Below, piece by piece: positions 43,675 through 51,605 of a stretch of DNA of 58,226 nucleotides. Location of the stretch: contig JAKIWQ010000008.1 in NCBI GenBank assembly GCA_022749935.1, positions 1 to 58,226 on the forward strand, read 5' to 3'. Each line of letters begins with the position of its first letter. Position 1 is the first letter of the stretch. The translations under genes were made by a program, and so were the position numbers. Source of the DNA: Thermoplasmata archaeon. Lineage in GTDB: Archaea > Thermoplasmatota > Thermoplasmata > Lutacidiplasmatales > UBA184. Under the pieces are notes generated by a model. It was not told where the DNA came from and searched no databases. It saw nothing but the letters and a program-made list of their open reading frames with translations.

Positions 43675-44898
43675 CTACCCGGAGGCGTCGAGCGCCTCGG
43701 TGAGGTCGCGGACCAGGTCATCGGGTTCCTCGATGCCGAGCGAGAATCGGACGACCGACCCATCGATCCCCCGGGCGGCCAGCTCCTCGGGGCTGAGGTG
43801 GCGATGGGAGGTGATCCCGGGAGCGCTCACCAAGCTCTCCACGCTTCCGAGGCTCGAGGCGACGTGAAAGAGCCGAAGTCGTTTCAGGAAGGGGTCGACC
43901 GCTTCCGCGCCGCCCCGGAGGGAGATCGAAACCATCCCGCCGCGCCCGCGCATCTGGCGCGCGGCGATGGCCTCCTCGACCGGGCTGTTGCGTCCCGGAT
44001 AGAACACGCGGCGGACCGCAGCGTGGCGGGCCAAGGCCGCGGCGACCTGGCGACCGTTCTCATTCTGTCGCTCCACCCGAAGGCTGAGCGTCCTCAGGCT
44101 GCGGGCGAGGAGGAAGGCCGCGAACGGGTCGAGGGTGGCTCCGAACACGCTCTTCGTGTCGATCCTTCGAAGGAGGGCTTCCGGTCCGACCAAGGCTCCC
44201 GCGAGGAGGTCCCCGTGGCCGGCGAGATACTTGGTCGCGCTATGCACGACCAGGTCGGCGCCCAACGACAGCGGCTGTTGGTTGATCGGAGTCGCGAAGG
44301 TGTTGTCTACCACCAACAGGGCGCCGACGGCGTCGGCCGCCCTCGCCCATCGCGCGATGTCGACGACCGTCAGGGTGGGGTTCGTCGGGCTCTCGAGCCA
44401 GACCAGACGAGTCTCCGGGCGGAGGACCGTCTCCGGCGCGTCGTTCGCCTCGGGGGGGACGAACCGAACTCGGATCCCGAATCGGGGCAGGAGGTCGGTC
44501 AATAGGTCGATCGTGCCCCCGTACAGGTCCTGCAAGGCGACGACCTCGTCCCCCGAGCGCGTGAGGGAGAGGATCGTGGAGGAGATCGCCCCCATCCCCG
44601 AGCCGAAGAGGCGGGCCTCCTCGCCCCCTTCCAGTTGCCGCAGGATCTCGGTCGCGACCTCGACGGTAGGGTTCTCGAGGCGGCTGTAGAGGTAGAGCCC
44701 CCCGCGGTCCGCCGACTCGGAGTGTGCCGCGGGGAAGTGAAATGTAGAGGTCTGATAGATCGGAGGGGCCACGGCCCCGGCGTTGAGCTCGGGCCGTCGG
44801 CCGCCGTGGACGAGGCGGGTCGTCACCCCGGCCCACTCCGGGATCGGGTCGAAGGCGACCCGCTGCTTCGGTGGGGGACCCGGTGGGGGTTCGGTCAT
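43675..44898 (-). CDS. Cystathionine gamma-synthase/lyase-family PLP enzyme
   Basis: A 407-residue Cys/Met-metabolism PLP enzyme. The PLP Lys is Lys223 in 'HSATKYLAGHGD', phosphate-binding residues are in 'GSGMGAISS', the Tyr-Arg pair of the neighbouring subunit is in 'LYLYSRLENPTV', and 'WLESPTNPTLTVVD' with 'VVDNTFATP' holds the pyridine-binding Asp. Members do gamma-synthase, gamma- or beta-lyase, or gamma-lyase chemistry in transsulfuration; sequence alone does not decide which. Start ATG 44898 overlaps the NMNAT stop as ATGA, so it is translationally coupled at the end of the lonB operon. Confidence 0.93.
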   Translation of the reverse strand: MTEPPPGPPPKQRVAFDPIPEWAGVTTRLVHGGRRPELNAGAVAPPIYQTSTFHFPAAHSESADRGGLYLYSRLENPTVEVATEILRQLEGGEEARLFGSGMGAISSTILSLTRSGDEVVALQDLYGGTIDLLTDLLPRFGIRVRFVPPEANDAPETVLRPETRLVWLESPTNPTLTVVDIARWARAADAVGALLVVDNTFATPINQQPLSLGADLVVHSATKYLAGHGDLLAGALVGPEALLRRIDTKSVFGATLDPFAAFLLARSLRTLSLRVERQNENGRQVAAALARHAAVRRVFYPGRNSPVEEAIAARQMRGRGGMVSISLRGGAEAVDPFLKRLRLFHVASSLGSVESLVSAPGITSHRHLSPEELAARGIDGSVVRFSLGIEEPDDLVRDLTEALDASG

Positions 44899-45437
44899 GC
44901 CGGACGACCCGAGGGGGCGGAAGAGGGGGCCCGGTCCCGGAGCATCGCGAGGCGGTGCGGCGCCTCGATCTCGGCGAGGTACTTGGCCACCGGGGGAGGG
45001 AGGAGGGGACGCCAGCCCCGGTCTTTGGCAAGGCATGCCCGAACGTGTTCCCCCTCGAATTTCGACCGCTGGTACAGGGGAGGACTCTCGACCGCGTAGC
45101 CGGCCCGCTCGAACAGGAGACGGGTCAGCGGGTTGTTCGTGTAGATGCGGTCGAACGACGGGAGGAGCGACTCGAGATACCGGACCCATTGGGCGTGCCG
45201 GCGGATGTCGGCGACCGGGACGATATGGACCCGGGGCCCGGGTCCCTCTCCGACGGCGCGGTCCATCATCTCAAACCGTTCCCCGGCGGTGAACGGATTC
45301 TTCCAGGTGTACGACTCCTCGGCGCTCCCGATCGCGAGGAGGAGCGCCGCACTCGGTCGGAGTCGCTGGATCTCCCGCACGAGGTGGAGGTGGCCTCCGT
45401 GGAACGGTTGGAAACGGCCCACCACCAGGCCTCGCAC
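44895..45437 (-). CDS. Nicotinamide-nucleotide adenylyltransferase (archaeal type)
   Basis: A 180-residue archaeal NMNAT, which joins NMN and ATP to give NAD. The nucleotidyltransferase motif is 'VVGRFQPFHGGHLHLVREI' (His/Gly-rich, residues 5-23). 'IGSAEESYTWKNPFTAGERF' and 'YTNNPLTRLLFERAGYAV' match archaeal NadM, and 'SKFEGEHVRACL' takes the place of the second signature. Cytosolic. Its gene begins 7 nt after the zinc protein's stop and overlaps the next start (ATGA). The last ~20 residues are Pro/Ser-rich and non-core. Confidence 0.94.
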   Translation of the reverse strand: MRGLVVGRFQPFHGGHLHLVREIQRLRPSAALLLAIGSAEESYTWKNPFTAGERFEMMDRAVGEGPGPRVHIVPVADIRRHAQWVRYLESLLPSFDRIYTNNPLTRLLFERAGYAVESPPLYQRSKFEGEHVRACLAKDRGWRPLLPPPVAKYLAEIEAPHRLAMLRDRAPSSAPSGRPA

Positions 45438-45444
45438 GGCCGGT

Positions 45445-45684
45445 TCACTCGGGAGAGAGGTCTTCCACGTCGTCCAGGAAATCTTCGAGATGAGGGCACC
45501 GGGCCGTCAGGTAGTGGCGGCAATGCCGGCAGTGGCGGTCGTTGAACGAGGGCCCGAGCCGCCCGTTGAATTCGTAGCACGGGCGGTTGGTGAATTTCTC
45601 CTCGTCGTCCTCCCCCTCATCGGGGAACGGAGGGGGCCGTGCCGGCCCGGGCGGATGGATGGGGACGCGAAAGGTGCCTCTCAC
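45445..45684 (-). CDS. Small Cys/His-rich protein in the lonB operon
   Basis: A 79-residue protein with a zinc-binding look: Cys in 'NRPCYEFNG', then '[20 protein letters not shown]' and a very acidic tail ('DDVEDLSPE'). Four Cys and several His could hold one zinc. Start GTG overlaps the lonB stop as GTGA, so it is coupled to the protease and precedes NMNAT by 7 nt. I do not recognise a family; the linkage suggests a shared housekeeping role or simple operon economy. Confidence 0.75.
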   Translation of the reverse strand: MRGTFRVPIHPPGPARPPPFPDEGEDDEEKFTNRPCYEFNGRLGPSFNDRHCRHCRHYLTARCPHLEDFLDDVEDLSPE

Positions 45685-47708
45685 GACCCCGCGGGCCGAC
45701 CTTTCGGCGGGACCGTTGTGCTCGAGGGCGACGGGAGATCGTCCCCGGACCGGCTGGTGGCGAGCACCATCGCGGCGAGCCGCTCGAGGAGCGTATCCTT
45801 CTTCGTACCGGCACCGCCCACGAGCGCGTACTTGAGGACGTCCCGCAGGGTGCCGACCGGGATCACTTCGATGACGCCCCGGTAGCGCGACTCGAGGACG
45901 AGGTCGTCCAGGTTGTCCTCGGGGATGAGGACCCGGCGGAGGCCGGCGTCGGCCGCGGCCTCGACCTTCGCGGTGACTCCCCCGACGGGGAGCACCTGAC
46001 CGCGCACGGACAGGGAACCGGTCATGGCGACCGATTGGTCGACCGCGACGCCCTCGAGCGCGCTGATGACGGCCGTGGCGATGGAGACGGAGGCGCTGTC
46101 CCCCTCGACCCCGTCCGAGGTCCCGACGAACTGGATGTGGATATCGAACCGGGAGATGTCCTCGCCCGTGTACTTTTTCACGAGCGCGCTCACGTTCTGG
46201 ACCGCTTCCTTCGCGATCTCGCCGAGCTTGCCCGTGGCGACCACGACGCCGCCATCCCGGGTCTGGGCGGGGGTCACCTCGGCGACGATCGGGAGGACGA
46301 TCCCGGAGAACTCCGACATACCGGTCTGCGCGTTGATGGCCGCGAGGCCGTTGACGATCCCGACCGCAGCTCCCTCGGTCGAGAACATCCGGTACTCCTT
46401 GCGTCGCTCGATGTACCGGTCCGCGATCTGCTGCTCGAGCGAGCGGCTCGCCCGCTTGGCCTTCACAACCTGCTCCGTGTGCACCATCGGGAGCCCCTCG
46501 GAGAGGGCGATATCCCCGGCCACGCGGACGAGGCCCCCGAGCTCCCGGAGACGGAGCGTCAACTGCCCCGACCGGCCGCTGCGGCGCTGAGCCTCCCGGA
46601 TCACCTCGACGATGGCCTCCCGGTCGAAGTGCGGGATCTTCTTGTCCTTCAGGACTTCCTGCGCGACGAACCGGACGATCTTCATCCGGTTCTCGCTCGT
46701 GTCGGGCATGGTCGTCTTGACGTAGAGTTCGTAGCCGTAGCCCCGGATCCGCGAGCGGAGCGCAGGGTGCATCGTCTGGACGCTATCGATGTTGCCGGCC
46801 GCCACGAGGACGAAGTCGGCGGGGACGGGCTCGGTCTTGACCATCGCGCCCGCGGAGCGCTCCGACTGACCGACGATCGGAAACCGACGCTCCTGGAGGG
46901 CGGTGAGCAGCGAGTGCTGGCTCTCGATCTTGAGGAGGTTGATCTCGTCCAGGAACAGCACGCCGCCGTTGGCCTTGTGGATCGCTCCGACCTCGACGCG
47001 CTCGTGCGGGGGCGTCTCCAGCCCCCCCGATTGGAAGGGGTCGTGCTTCACGTCGCCGAGCAGGGCGCCGGCGTGGGCCCCGGTCGCGTCGATGAACGGG
47101 GGTTTGTCGTCCGGAGTGTGGGTGACGAGGAGCTTGGCGACATTCGCGCCCGCCTCGCTCCGTCCCCCGGAGAGTCGGACGATCGCGTAGATGATCACGA
47201 CGACGAGGAGGCCGTAGAGGAGGTCGGCGTAGTTTCCGGTGGTGAACACGAGATAGAGCGTGAAGGCCATGATCGCGAGGGCGACCACGATGAACAGGAT
47301 CGTCCGTTGCTCCTTCTTCTGGGCCGCCTCGAGCTTCTGGGCGGCGACGATCTCCTTCCCCTTGCCCGCGGGAACGACCCGGATCTTCGGCTCGTTCGAG
47401 TCCTCGCTGTTCGGATAGGCCAGGATGTCCTGCAGCGGCTCCTTCGGCAGGAAATCGACCATTGCCCGGGCGAGCATGCTTTTGCCGGTCCCGGGGTCGC
47501 CGATGAGGATCATGTGGCGCTTCTGGGTGGCCGCCTTGCGGGCGACCTCGACCGCCTCGTCCTGTCCGATGACCTGCTCGAGGAGACGGGGGGGTACCTC
47601 GACTTGGGCGGTGGACGCGTAGGGAAGACTCTCCCCCCACTTGTCGAGCGGCGGAGGCGGCGACGTTTCTGCCGGCTCTCCGGACGGTGTGCCCGCGTCT
47701 TCAGTCAT
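45681..47708 (-). CDS. lonB: Archaeal membrane-anchored Lon protease (LonB)
   Basis: A 675-residue LonB. AAA+ domain: Walker A 'GDPGTGKS' (70-77), Walker B 'VLFLDEI' (250-256), and two transmembrane helices inserted between them (about 137-155 and 164-179), a hallmark of archaeal LonB. Protease domain (about 440-660): catalytic Ser538 in 'EGDSAS' and Lys581 in '[10 protein letters not shown]'. It degrades misfolded and membrane proteins at the cytoplasmic face. Shorter than bacterial Lon because it lacks the N-terminal substrate domain. The C-terminal ~25 residues are Ser/Pro-rich. First gene of a four-gene operon with overlapping ends. Confidence 0.97.
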   Translation of the reverse strand: MTEDAGTPSGEPAETSPPPPLDKWGESLPYASTAQVEVPPRLLEQVIGQDEAVEVARKAATQKRHMILIGDPGTGKSMLARAMVDFLPKEPLQDILAYPNSEDSNEPKIRVVPAGKGKEIVAAQKLEAAQKKEQRTILFIVVALAIMAFTLYLVFTTGNYADLLYGLLVVVIIYAIVRLSGGRSEAGANVAKLLVTHTPDDKPPFIDATGAHAGALLGDVKHDPFQSGGLETPPHERVEVGAIHKANGGVLFLDEINLLKIESQHSLLTALQERRFPIVGQSERSAGAMVKTEPVPADFVLVAAGNIDSVQTMHPALRSRIRGYGYELYVKTTMPDTSENRMKIVRFVAQEVLKDKKIPHFDREAIVEVIREAQRRSGRSGQLTLRLRELGGLVRVAGDIALSEGLPMVHTEQVVKAKRASRSLEQQIADRYIERRKEYRMFSTEGAAVGIVNGLAAINAQTGMSEFSGIVLPIVAEVTPAQTRDGGVVVATGKLGEIAKEAVQNVSALVKKYTGEDISRFDIHIQFVGTSDGVEGDSASVSIATAVISALEGVAVDQSVAMTGSLSVRGQVLPVGGVTAKVEAAADAGLRRVLIPEDNLDDLVLESRYRGVIEVIPVGTLRDVLKYALVGGAGTKKDTLLERLAAMVLATSRSGDDLPSPSSTTVPPKGRPAGS

Positions 47709-47901
47709 TTCGGCGTCCCGACCCCCGTACGCTAGAGGTTCGTTCCGCCATTTGAAGCAGAGGGGGTCTGTATAAATCCCTATAGGAGCACGTGGCGCCG
47801 GTGTAAGGTCCGAAGGAGGCTCGACGACTTCCGGACGACTCCGTCGGGCCGTCAGGGTCGGGCGTTATCTATCGGACGGAACTCGGCCGCCCGGGCAGCG
47901 C

Positions 47902-48795
47902 GTGACCGAACGACTCCAAGGGGCGCCGGTCGCGGAAACGATCGACCGGGCGACCCGGGAGGCCCTTCGGGAGGGCGGGGAACGAGGGACGCCTCCCTGT
48001 CTCGCGAGCATCCACCGCGGCCTGGAAGGGCCCTTTCGACTCTACTTGAACCGGCAACGCCGGGCGGCCGAAACGCTCGGGATCCGCTTCCGTGAGGAGA
48101 CGCTCGCGCCGTCGGAGGGCCCGGCGGGTCTTCGGGCCCGCGCGAGGTCCCTCGACGGCGACCCCTCCGTCCACGCGGTCCTCGTGGAGCACCCGCTCCC
48201 GACCCGGTACGAGTTCCAGTCGGCGGTGGACGAACTCCGGCCCACGAAGGACGTGGACGGAGTGGGGACGAAGAACCTGGGCCAGTTGGTGGGCGGCCGG
48301 CCCGAGCACGCCCCGGCGGTCGCGCTCGCGGCCCTCGCGATCGCCCGCCACTACCACCTGCCGCTCGACGGGGCGCCGGTGGCGATCATCGGCCGTTCGG
48401 GGACCGTGGGCCTGCCCCTCGCGCTCCTCCTGGCCCAACGGAGTCCGGGTCCGAACGCGACCGTTACGGTGGCCCACACCGGAACCCGCGACCTGGCCCG
48501 GGCCCTCGCGGGCGCCCGGACCGTGTTCTCGTGTGCCGGTGCCCCGAATCTCCTGAACCGGTCCGTCGTCCCGAAAGAGGCGGCCGTCATCGACATCGGG
48601 CTCTCGACCCTACCGGACCCGAGCCGGGCGACTGGCGTCCGGATCGTGGGCGACGCGGACCTCGAGTCGCTGGACGGCTGGGCCAGCTCGGTCACGCCCG
48701 TGCCGGGGGGAGTCGGACCGGTGACGGTCGCGGAGCTCATGCGGAGCACGGTCCGGTCGTGGCAGGCCCAGCCGGGGGGAGGGCCCGCGCCGTGA
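47902..48795 (+). CDS. FolD-like methylene-tetrahydrofolate dehydrogenase homologue with altered active site
   Basis: A 297-residue FolD homologue that aligns end to end with E. coli FolD. The NADP-binding 'VAIIGRSGTVGLPLALLLA', 'KDVDG' and 'TPVPGGVGPVTVAELM' are kept. However, the catalytic Lys of 'YVASKRKA' is Gln52 ('YLNRQRRA'), the Gln of 'LVQLPLP' is Glu96 ('LVEHPLP'), and the 'PCTPxG' block reads 'EHAPAVA'. Cyclohydrolase activity depends on that Lys, so this protein may be a dehydrogenase only, or use another C1 carrier. Its stop overlaps the GTG of a Cys-rich partner (GTGA). ATG 47902. Confidence 0.88.
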   Translation: MTERLQGAPVAETIDRATREALREGGERGTPPCLASIHRGLEGPFRLYLNRQRRAAETLGIRFREETLAPSEGPAGLRARARSLDGDPSVHAVLVEHPLPTRYEFQSAVDELRPTKDVDGVGTKNLGQLVGGRPEHAPAVALAALAIARHYHLPLDGAPVAIIGRSGTVGLPLALLLAQRSPGPNATVTVAHTGTRDLARALAGARTVFSCAGAPNLLNRSVVPKEAAVIDIGLSTLPDPSRATGVRIVGDADLESLDGWASSVTPVPGGVGPVTVAELMRSTVRSWQAQPGGGPAP

Positions 48796-49145
48796 CGCCC
48801 ACACCCCGACGGTCCAAGTCCCCGATCGACCTCCACTGTCGCGACTGCCCCATGTGGTACGGCGGGGAGGACGACGGCTGGGGGCCCTGCTCGATCAAGA
48901 ACCGTCGCGGGGCCAACCGGTACCTGACGTGGGGCGGCCACGAGTGCGACGAGAACTACACGCCGCCGACCACCACACCCGCCTTCGCGAGCGCGGCGCG
49001 GTTGAGCGGCATCCGCTCGACCTCGAGCGCATCGGCGGTCGGATACTCCTCGACCTCAAAGGCGGGCCAGGGCAAACGGCGGGCGGCGCGACGCAGCGCC
49101 TCCGGCCCGAGTTCCACGCGCCGGCGGGCGACGTCCAACCGGTAG
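48792..49145 (+). CDS. Cys-rich small protein coupled to the FolD homologue
   Basis: The frame begins at GTG 48792, overlapping the FolD stop (GTGA). The N-terminal ~60 residues look conserved and metal-binding: 'DLHCRDCPMWYGGEDDGWGP', 'CSIKNRRGANRYLTWGG' and 'HECDENYTPP', with four Cys and several His. After about 48956 the frame continues for some 190 nt antisense to the end of the radical SAM gene as a Ser/Arg/Ala-rich tail that is probably not functional sequence. No family recognised; a small iron-sulfur or zinc protein is the best guess. Confidence 0.65.
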   Translation: MTPTPRRSKSPIDLHCRDCPMWYGGEDDGWGPCSIKNRRGANRYLTWGGHECDENYTPPTTTPAFASAARLSGIRSTSSASAVGYSSTSKAGQGKRRAARRSASGPSSTRRRATSNR

Positions 49146-50095
49146 TCGTCGCTCCCGATCCCGACCTTTCGGGCCACCGAGAGGGCCCAGCGGGGAAGGT
49201 CGACCGCCCGGTCGGGTTCGACGATCCCGAGGATCACCGTGCCGTCCGGCGTCCGCTCCGCGAACGACGGGGCCGTCCGTTCGGCCCGTCGCAACAATCG
49301 TTGTCGGAGTTGGACGCTGTCCTTGAACCGGGACGAACAGTAGTGGACGGGCATCGAGAGGGACGATTCTCGAACGACCCGCTCCGCCACGGCCCGACTC
49401 CCCTTGACGCCCCAGCCGTTCTGCGGGTCCACTCGGTACCCGCGACCGTGGAGCTGGTCCTCGTTGGTCTCGGAGAACTCGAGCTCGTTGAGGTTGACGA
49501 AGTCGACCCCGATCTCGTCGAGCGTCCGCAACAGGCGCCGCAGCTCGGGCTCCTTCTCGGGGAGGACCGGGATCTCCACGCCCCGCCGGATCCCCCAGGA
49601 GGGAGCCTGCTCGAGGACCGCGCGGTACGCCCCTCCTTCCGACGCGAGCGGGCCCCACAGGTAGTGGGGGATGTGGAGGCGGAATTCGTCCAGCCCCGCC
49701 CGGGCCAGGCGCTGGAGCTTCTCCGGGTGGGGTTCGTGGGTGTAGAGGTGGATGTTGTGCTCGGGCCCGAACTCGGTCTTCAACAGGCGAACGTAGTGCT
49801 CGACGCGGTCGACCACCCCGAGCGGGTCTCCGCCGGTGATCCCGGTCCCTCCGGCCCCGATCGAGCGTGCCTCCTCGAGAACGTCGGCGTCGGTCACCAC
49901 CCTCCGCTCGTTCGCATACACGACGTCTTTCTGGTTTCGGTTCGGGGAGACGGGACAGTAGAAGCAGCGAAAGCGGCAGAGCCCGGTGACGAACAGGACC
50001 ATCTTGCGCCCCTCCGCGCACTGCGTGCAGGCCGGGGAGAGGTCCCCCCGGTAGCTCGAGGCCATCGGAAGGAGGTGCAGGCTGGGCGCGGACAT
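48956..50095 (-). CDS. Radical SAM protein
   Basis: A 379-residue radical SAM enzyme. The cluster motif is 'CRFRCFYC' near residues 40-47, preceded by 'TQCAEGRKMVLFVTGL' with an extra Cys pair. 'ITGGDPLG' is the SAM-binding GGE-type motif (here GGD), and 'NIHLYTHEP', 'RLHIPHYLWG' and 'FVNLNELEFSETN' follow the TIM barrel strands. A C-terminal domain ('MPVHYCSSRFKDSVQLRQRL') contains one more Cys. It resembles archaeal PFL-activase-like proteins of unknown substrate. Divergent from the proteasome gene; its last part overlaps the Cys-rich ORF on the other strand. Confidence 0.9.
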   Translation of the reverse strand: MSAPSLHLLPMASSYRGDLSPACTQCAEGRKMVLFVTGLCRFRCFYCPVSPNRNQKDVVYANERRVVTDADVLEEARSIGAGGTGITGGDPLGVVDRVEHYVRLLKTEFGPEHNIHLYTHEPHPEKLQRLARAGLDEFRLHIPHYLWGPLASEGGAYRAVLEQAPSWGIRRGVEIPVLPEKEPELRRLLRTLDEIGVDFVNLNELEFSETNEDQLHGRGYRVDPQNGWGVKGSRAVAERVVRESSLSMPVHYCSSRFKDSVQLRQRLLRRAERTAPSFAERTPDGTVILGIVEPDRAVDLPRWALSVARKVGIGSDDYRLDVARRRVELGPEALRRAARRLPWPAFEVEEYPTADALEVERMPLNRAALAKAGVVVGGV

Positions 50096-50116
50096 GGAGA
50101 GCGGGGACCCGAGGGG

Positions 50117-50130
50117 ACCGCTTTAGCGGT
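50117..50130 (-). promoter_or_regulatory. Inverted repeat over the radical SAM promoter
   Basis: 'ACCGCT-TT-AGCGGT' has 6-bp arms around an AT core, 22-35 nt upstream of ATG 50095. On the minus strand the core reads 'GCTAAAGC', placed where a TATA box should be, so the palindrome could be an operator that blocks TBP. Confidence 0.4.
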
Positions 50131-50165
50131 TTGGGTGAGGCGAAACCGGCCCACCGGTGCCACCG

Positions 50166-50186
50166 TTGGTGGCGTCGCGCCACCAA
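50166..50186. other. 9-bp perfect hairpin between radical SAM and proteasome genes
   Basis: 'TTGGTGGCG' - TCG - 'CGCCACCAA' forms a strong stem with a 3-nt loop in the divergent gap, followed by a G-rich run. It may be a regulatory DNA or leader RNA structure for the proteasome gene; no known RNA family matches. Confidence 0.4.
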
Positions 50187-50268
50187 GTGGGGTGGGGGGA
50201 GGGGCAAGGCTTAGGTTCAAATCCCCGACCCGACTGGTCGCGCCCGCACTCGGGGGGGCAGGACGTTC

Positions 50269-51027
50269 ATGGAGATGCAACCGGGCCAGATGGCCTACGA
50301 CCGCGCGAGCACCGTGTTTTCGCCGGACGGCCGTCTGTTCCAGGTCGAGTATGCGCTGCAAGCCATCCAGATGGGCGGCACCGCCGTCGCGGTGACGTAC
50401 GACTCCGGCATCATCTTCGTCGCCTTCCGCAACCTTCCCACCAGTTCCCTCGCAGAGTCGGGCTCGATCGAGAAGAGCTTCGCGATCGACACCGGGCTCG
50501 GCTGCGTCACGGCGGGGCTGATCGCCGACTCGCGCGTCCTGGTCGAGTTCCTCCGCGTCGAAGCCCAGCGCCACCGCCTCACGTTCGGCGAGACCGCTCC
50601 CTACACCGTCCTCGGCCACGCGCTCGGGACCCTCCTCCAGCAGTTCACCCAGTTCGGCGGCACCCGGCCCTTCGCGGTCTCGCTCCTCCTCGGTGGGTTC
50701 AGCGGCAACGCCCCCGGCCTCATCGAGCTCGACCCGAGCGGCGCGACCATCGGGTGGAAGGCGTACGCGATCGGCCGGAACCGGCGCGCGGTCGCGGACT
50801 ATCTCGAAGAGAAGGTCAGCGAACACCTGTCGGAAGAGGCGGCCTTCAAGCTCGCGGTCCAGGCGGTCGCCGAGGGATCCCCCACTCCGTTCCAGCCCGA
50901 GGCGCTGGATGTCGCGATCCTCGAGCCCGGCGCGGAGCTGCGCCGCCTCCCCTCCAGCGAGGTGGCCCGGCGGGTCCAGGGGATGCCGTTCATCGGCGCC
51001 CCCGATAAGAAGTCGAACGGCCGTTAG
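50269..51027 (+). CDS. psmA: 20S proteasome alpha subunit
   Basis: A 252-residue archaeal proteasome alpha subunit. The gate region is 'GQMAYDRASTVFSPDGRLFQ' with 'VEYALQA', almost as in Thermoplasma, and the Lys in 'GSIEK' that holds the C-terminus of HbYX activators is kept. Other blocks: 'VTAGLIADSRVLVEFLRVEA', 'LLQQFTQFGGTRPFAVSLLL' and 'WKAYAIGRN'. It forms the outer heptameric rings of the 20S core and controls entry; the beta subunit and an activating ATPase are not in this window. ATG 50269. The segment between the gate and 'SIEK' ('FRNLPTSS') is more divergent. Confidence 0.95.
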   Translation: MEMQPGQMAYDRASTVFSPDGRLFQVEYALQAIQMGGTAVAVTYDSGIIFVAFRNLPTSSLAESGSIEKSFAIDTGLGCVTAGLIADSRVLVEFLRVEAQRHRLTFGETAPYTVLGHALGTLLQQFTQFGGTRPFAVSLLLGGFSGNAPGLIELDPSGATIGWKAYAIGRNRRAVADYLEEKVSEHLSEEAAFKLAVQAVAEGSPTPFQPEALDVAILEPGAELRRLPSSEVARRVQGMPFIGAPDKKSNGR

Positions 51028-51075
51028 ACGCTCGGGAACCCACCCGAGGGACCGCGCCCGAAGACCGGACGCTCC

Positions 51076-51590
51076 GTGAAATCCCCCTCCTCCCCCCTGA
51101 CGCGCGACGGAGTCGGCGCCTTGTTCCTTTACAACCGGGACGTCTTCGACCGGTTCGTCGTCCGGGTCGAGCGGCTGCCGGCGAAAGCCTCGCGAGGGAT
51201 CGGACATCTCTCGCTCTTCGATTCGCTCGGCACATCCTCAACGTCCACGAGGCCTGGATCGGGTACGTCGTTCCGGGGCGGGTGCGGAAGCTCCCGGCAC
51301 GGTTCCGCGAACCCGACCGACGCCCGAAGGACTGGGAGGCGTTCCATGCGTACGCGACCCGGGTCTGGGCTGAGGTCGACCGGTACGTCGGCGCGCTCAC
51401 CTCCCGTGAACTCCGTCGGACCGTTCGAGCGCCCTGGATGCCGGGACGGTACACGGTCGCCGACGCATCCTCCCGGCGACGTTCGAAGAGGCGCACCACC
51501 TCGGTGAGATCGTCGGGGCCCTTTGGCAGGACGACCGGAGGTGGCCCGACATGACGTGGATCGACGTCCGCCGCGGGACGGCCCGGGGTC
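51076..51590 (+). pseudogene. Frameshifted DinB-superfamily gene
   Basis: Three reading frames carry successive parts of one DinB/YfiT-like four-helix protein. Frame 1 from 51076: 'GVGALFLYNRDVFDRFVVRV' and 'RGIGHLSLFDSL'. After about 51228 the frame shifts to 'HILNVHEAWIGYVVPGRVRK', 'RVWAEVDRYVGALTSRELRR' and 'APWMPGRYTVAD'. After about 51466 it shifts again to 'ATFEEAHHLGEIVGALWQDD' and 'PDMTWIDVRRG'. Both shifts equal loss of one base. The His residues of the metal triad (HILNVH, AHH) survive. Either a young pseudogene or two sequencing/assembly errors. It runs convergent to uvrC. Confidence 0.85.
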
Positions 51591-51605
51591 CACGGCGCCG
51601 TTCGT

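Noticed and set aside
45639-47735. A 698-codon open frame on the plus strand
   Set aside because: Antisense of lonB, whose motifs are unambiguous on the minus strand.
50210-50230. Sequence resembling a tRNA T-arm ('GGTTCAAATCC')
   Set aside because: The flanking bases do not pair as a T-stem and no acceptor, D or anticodon arm is present.
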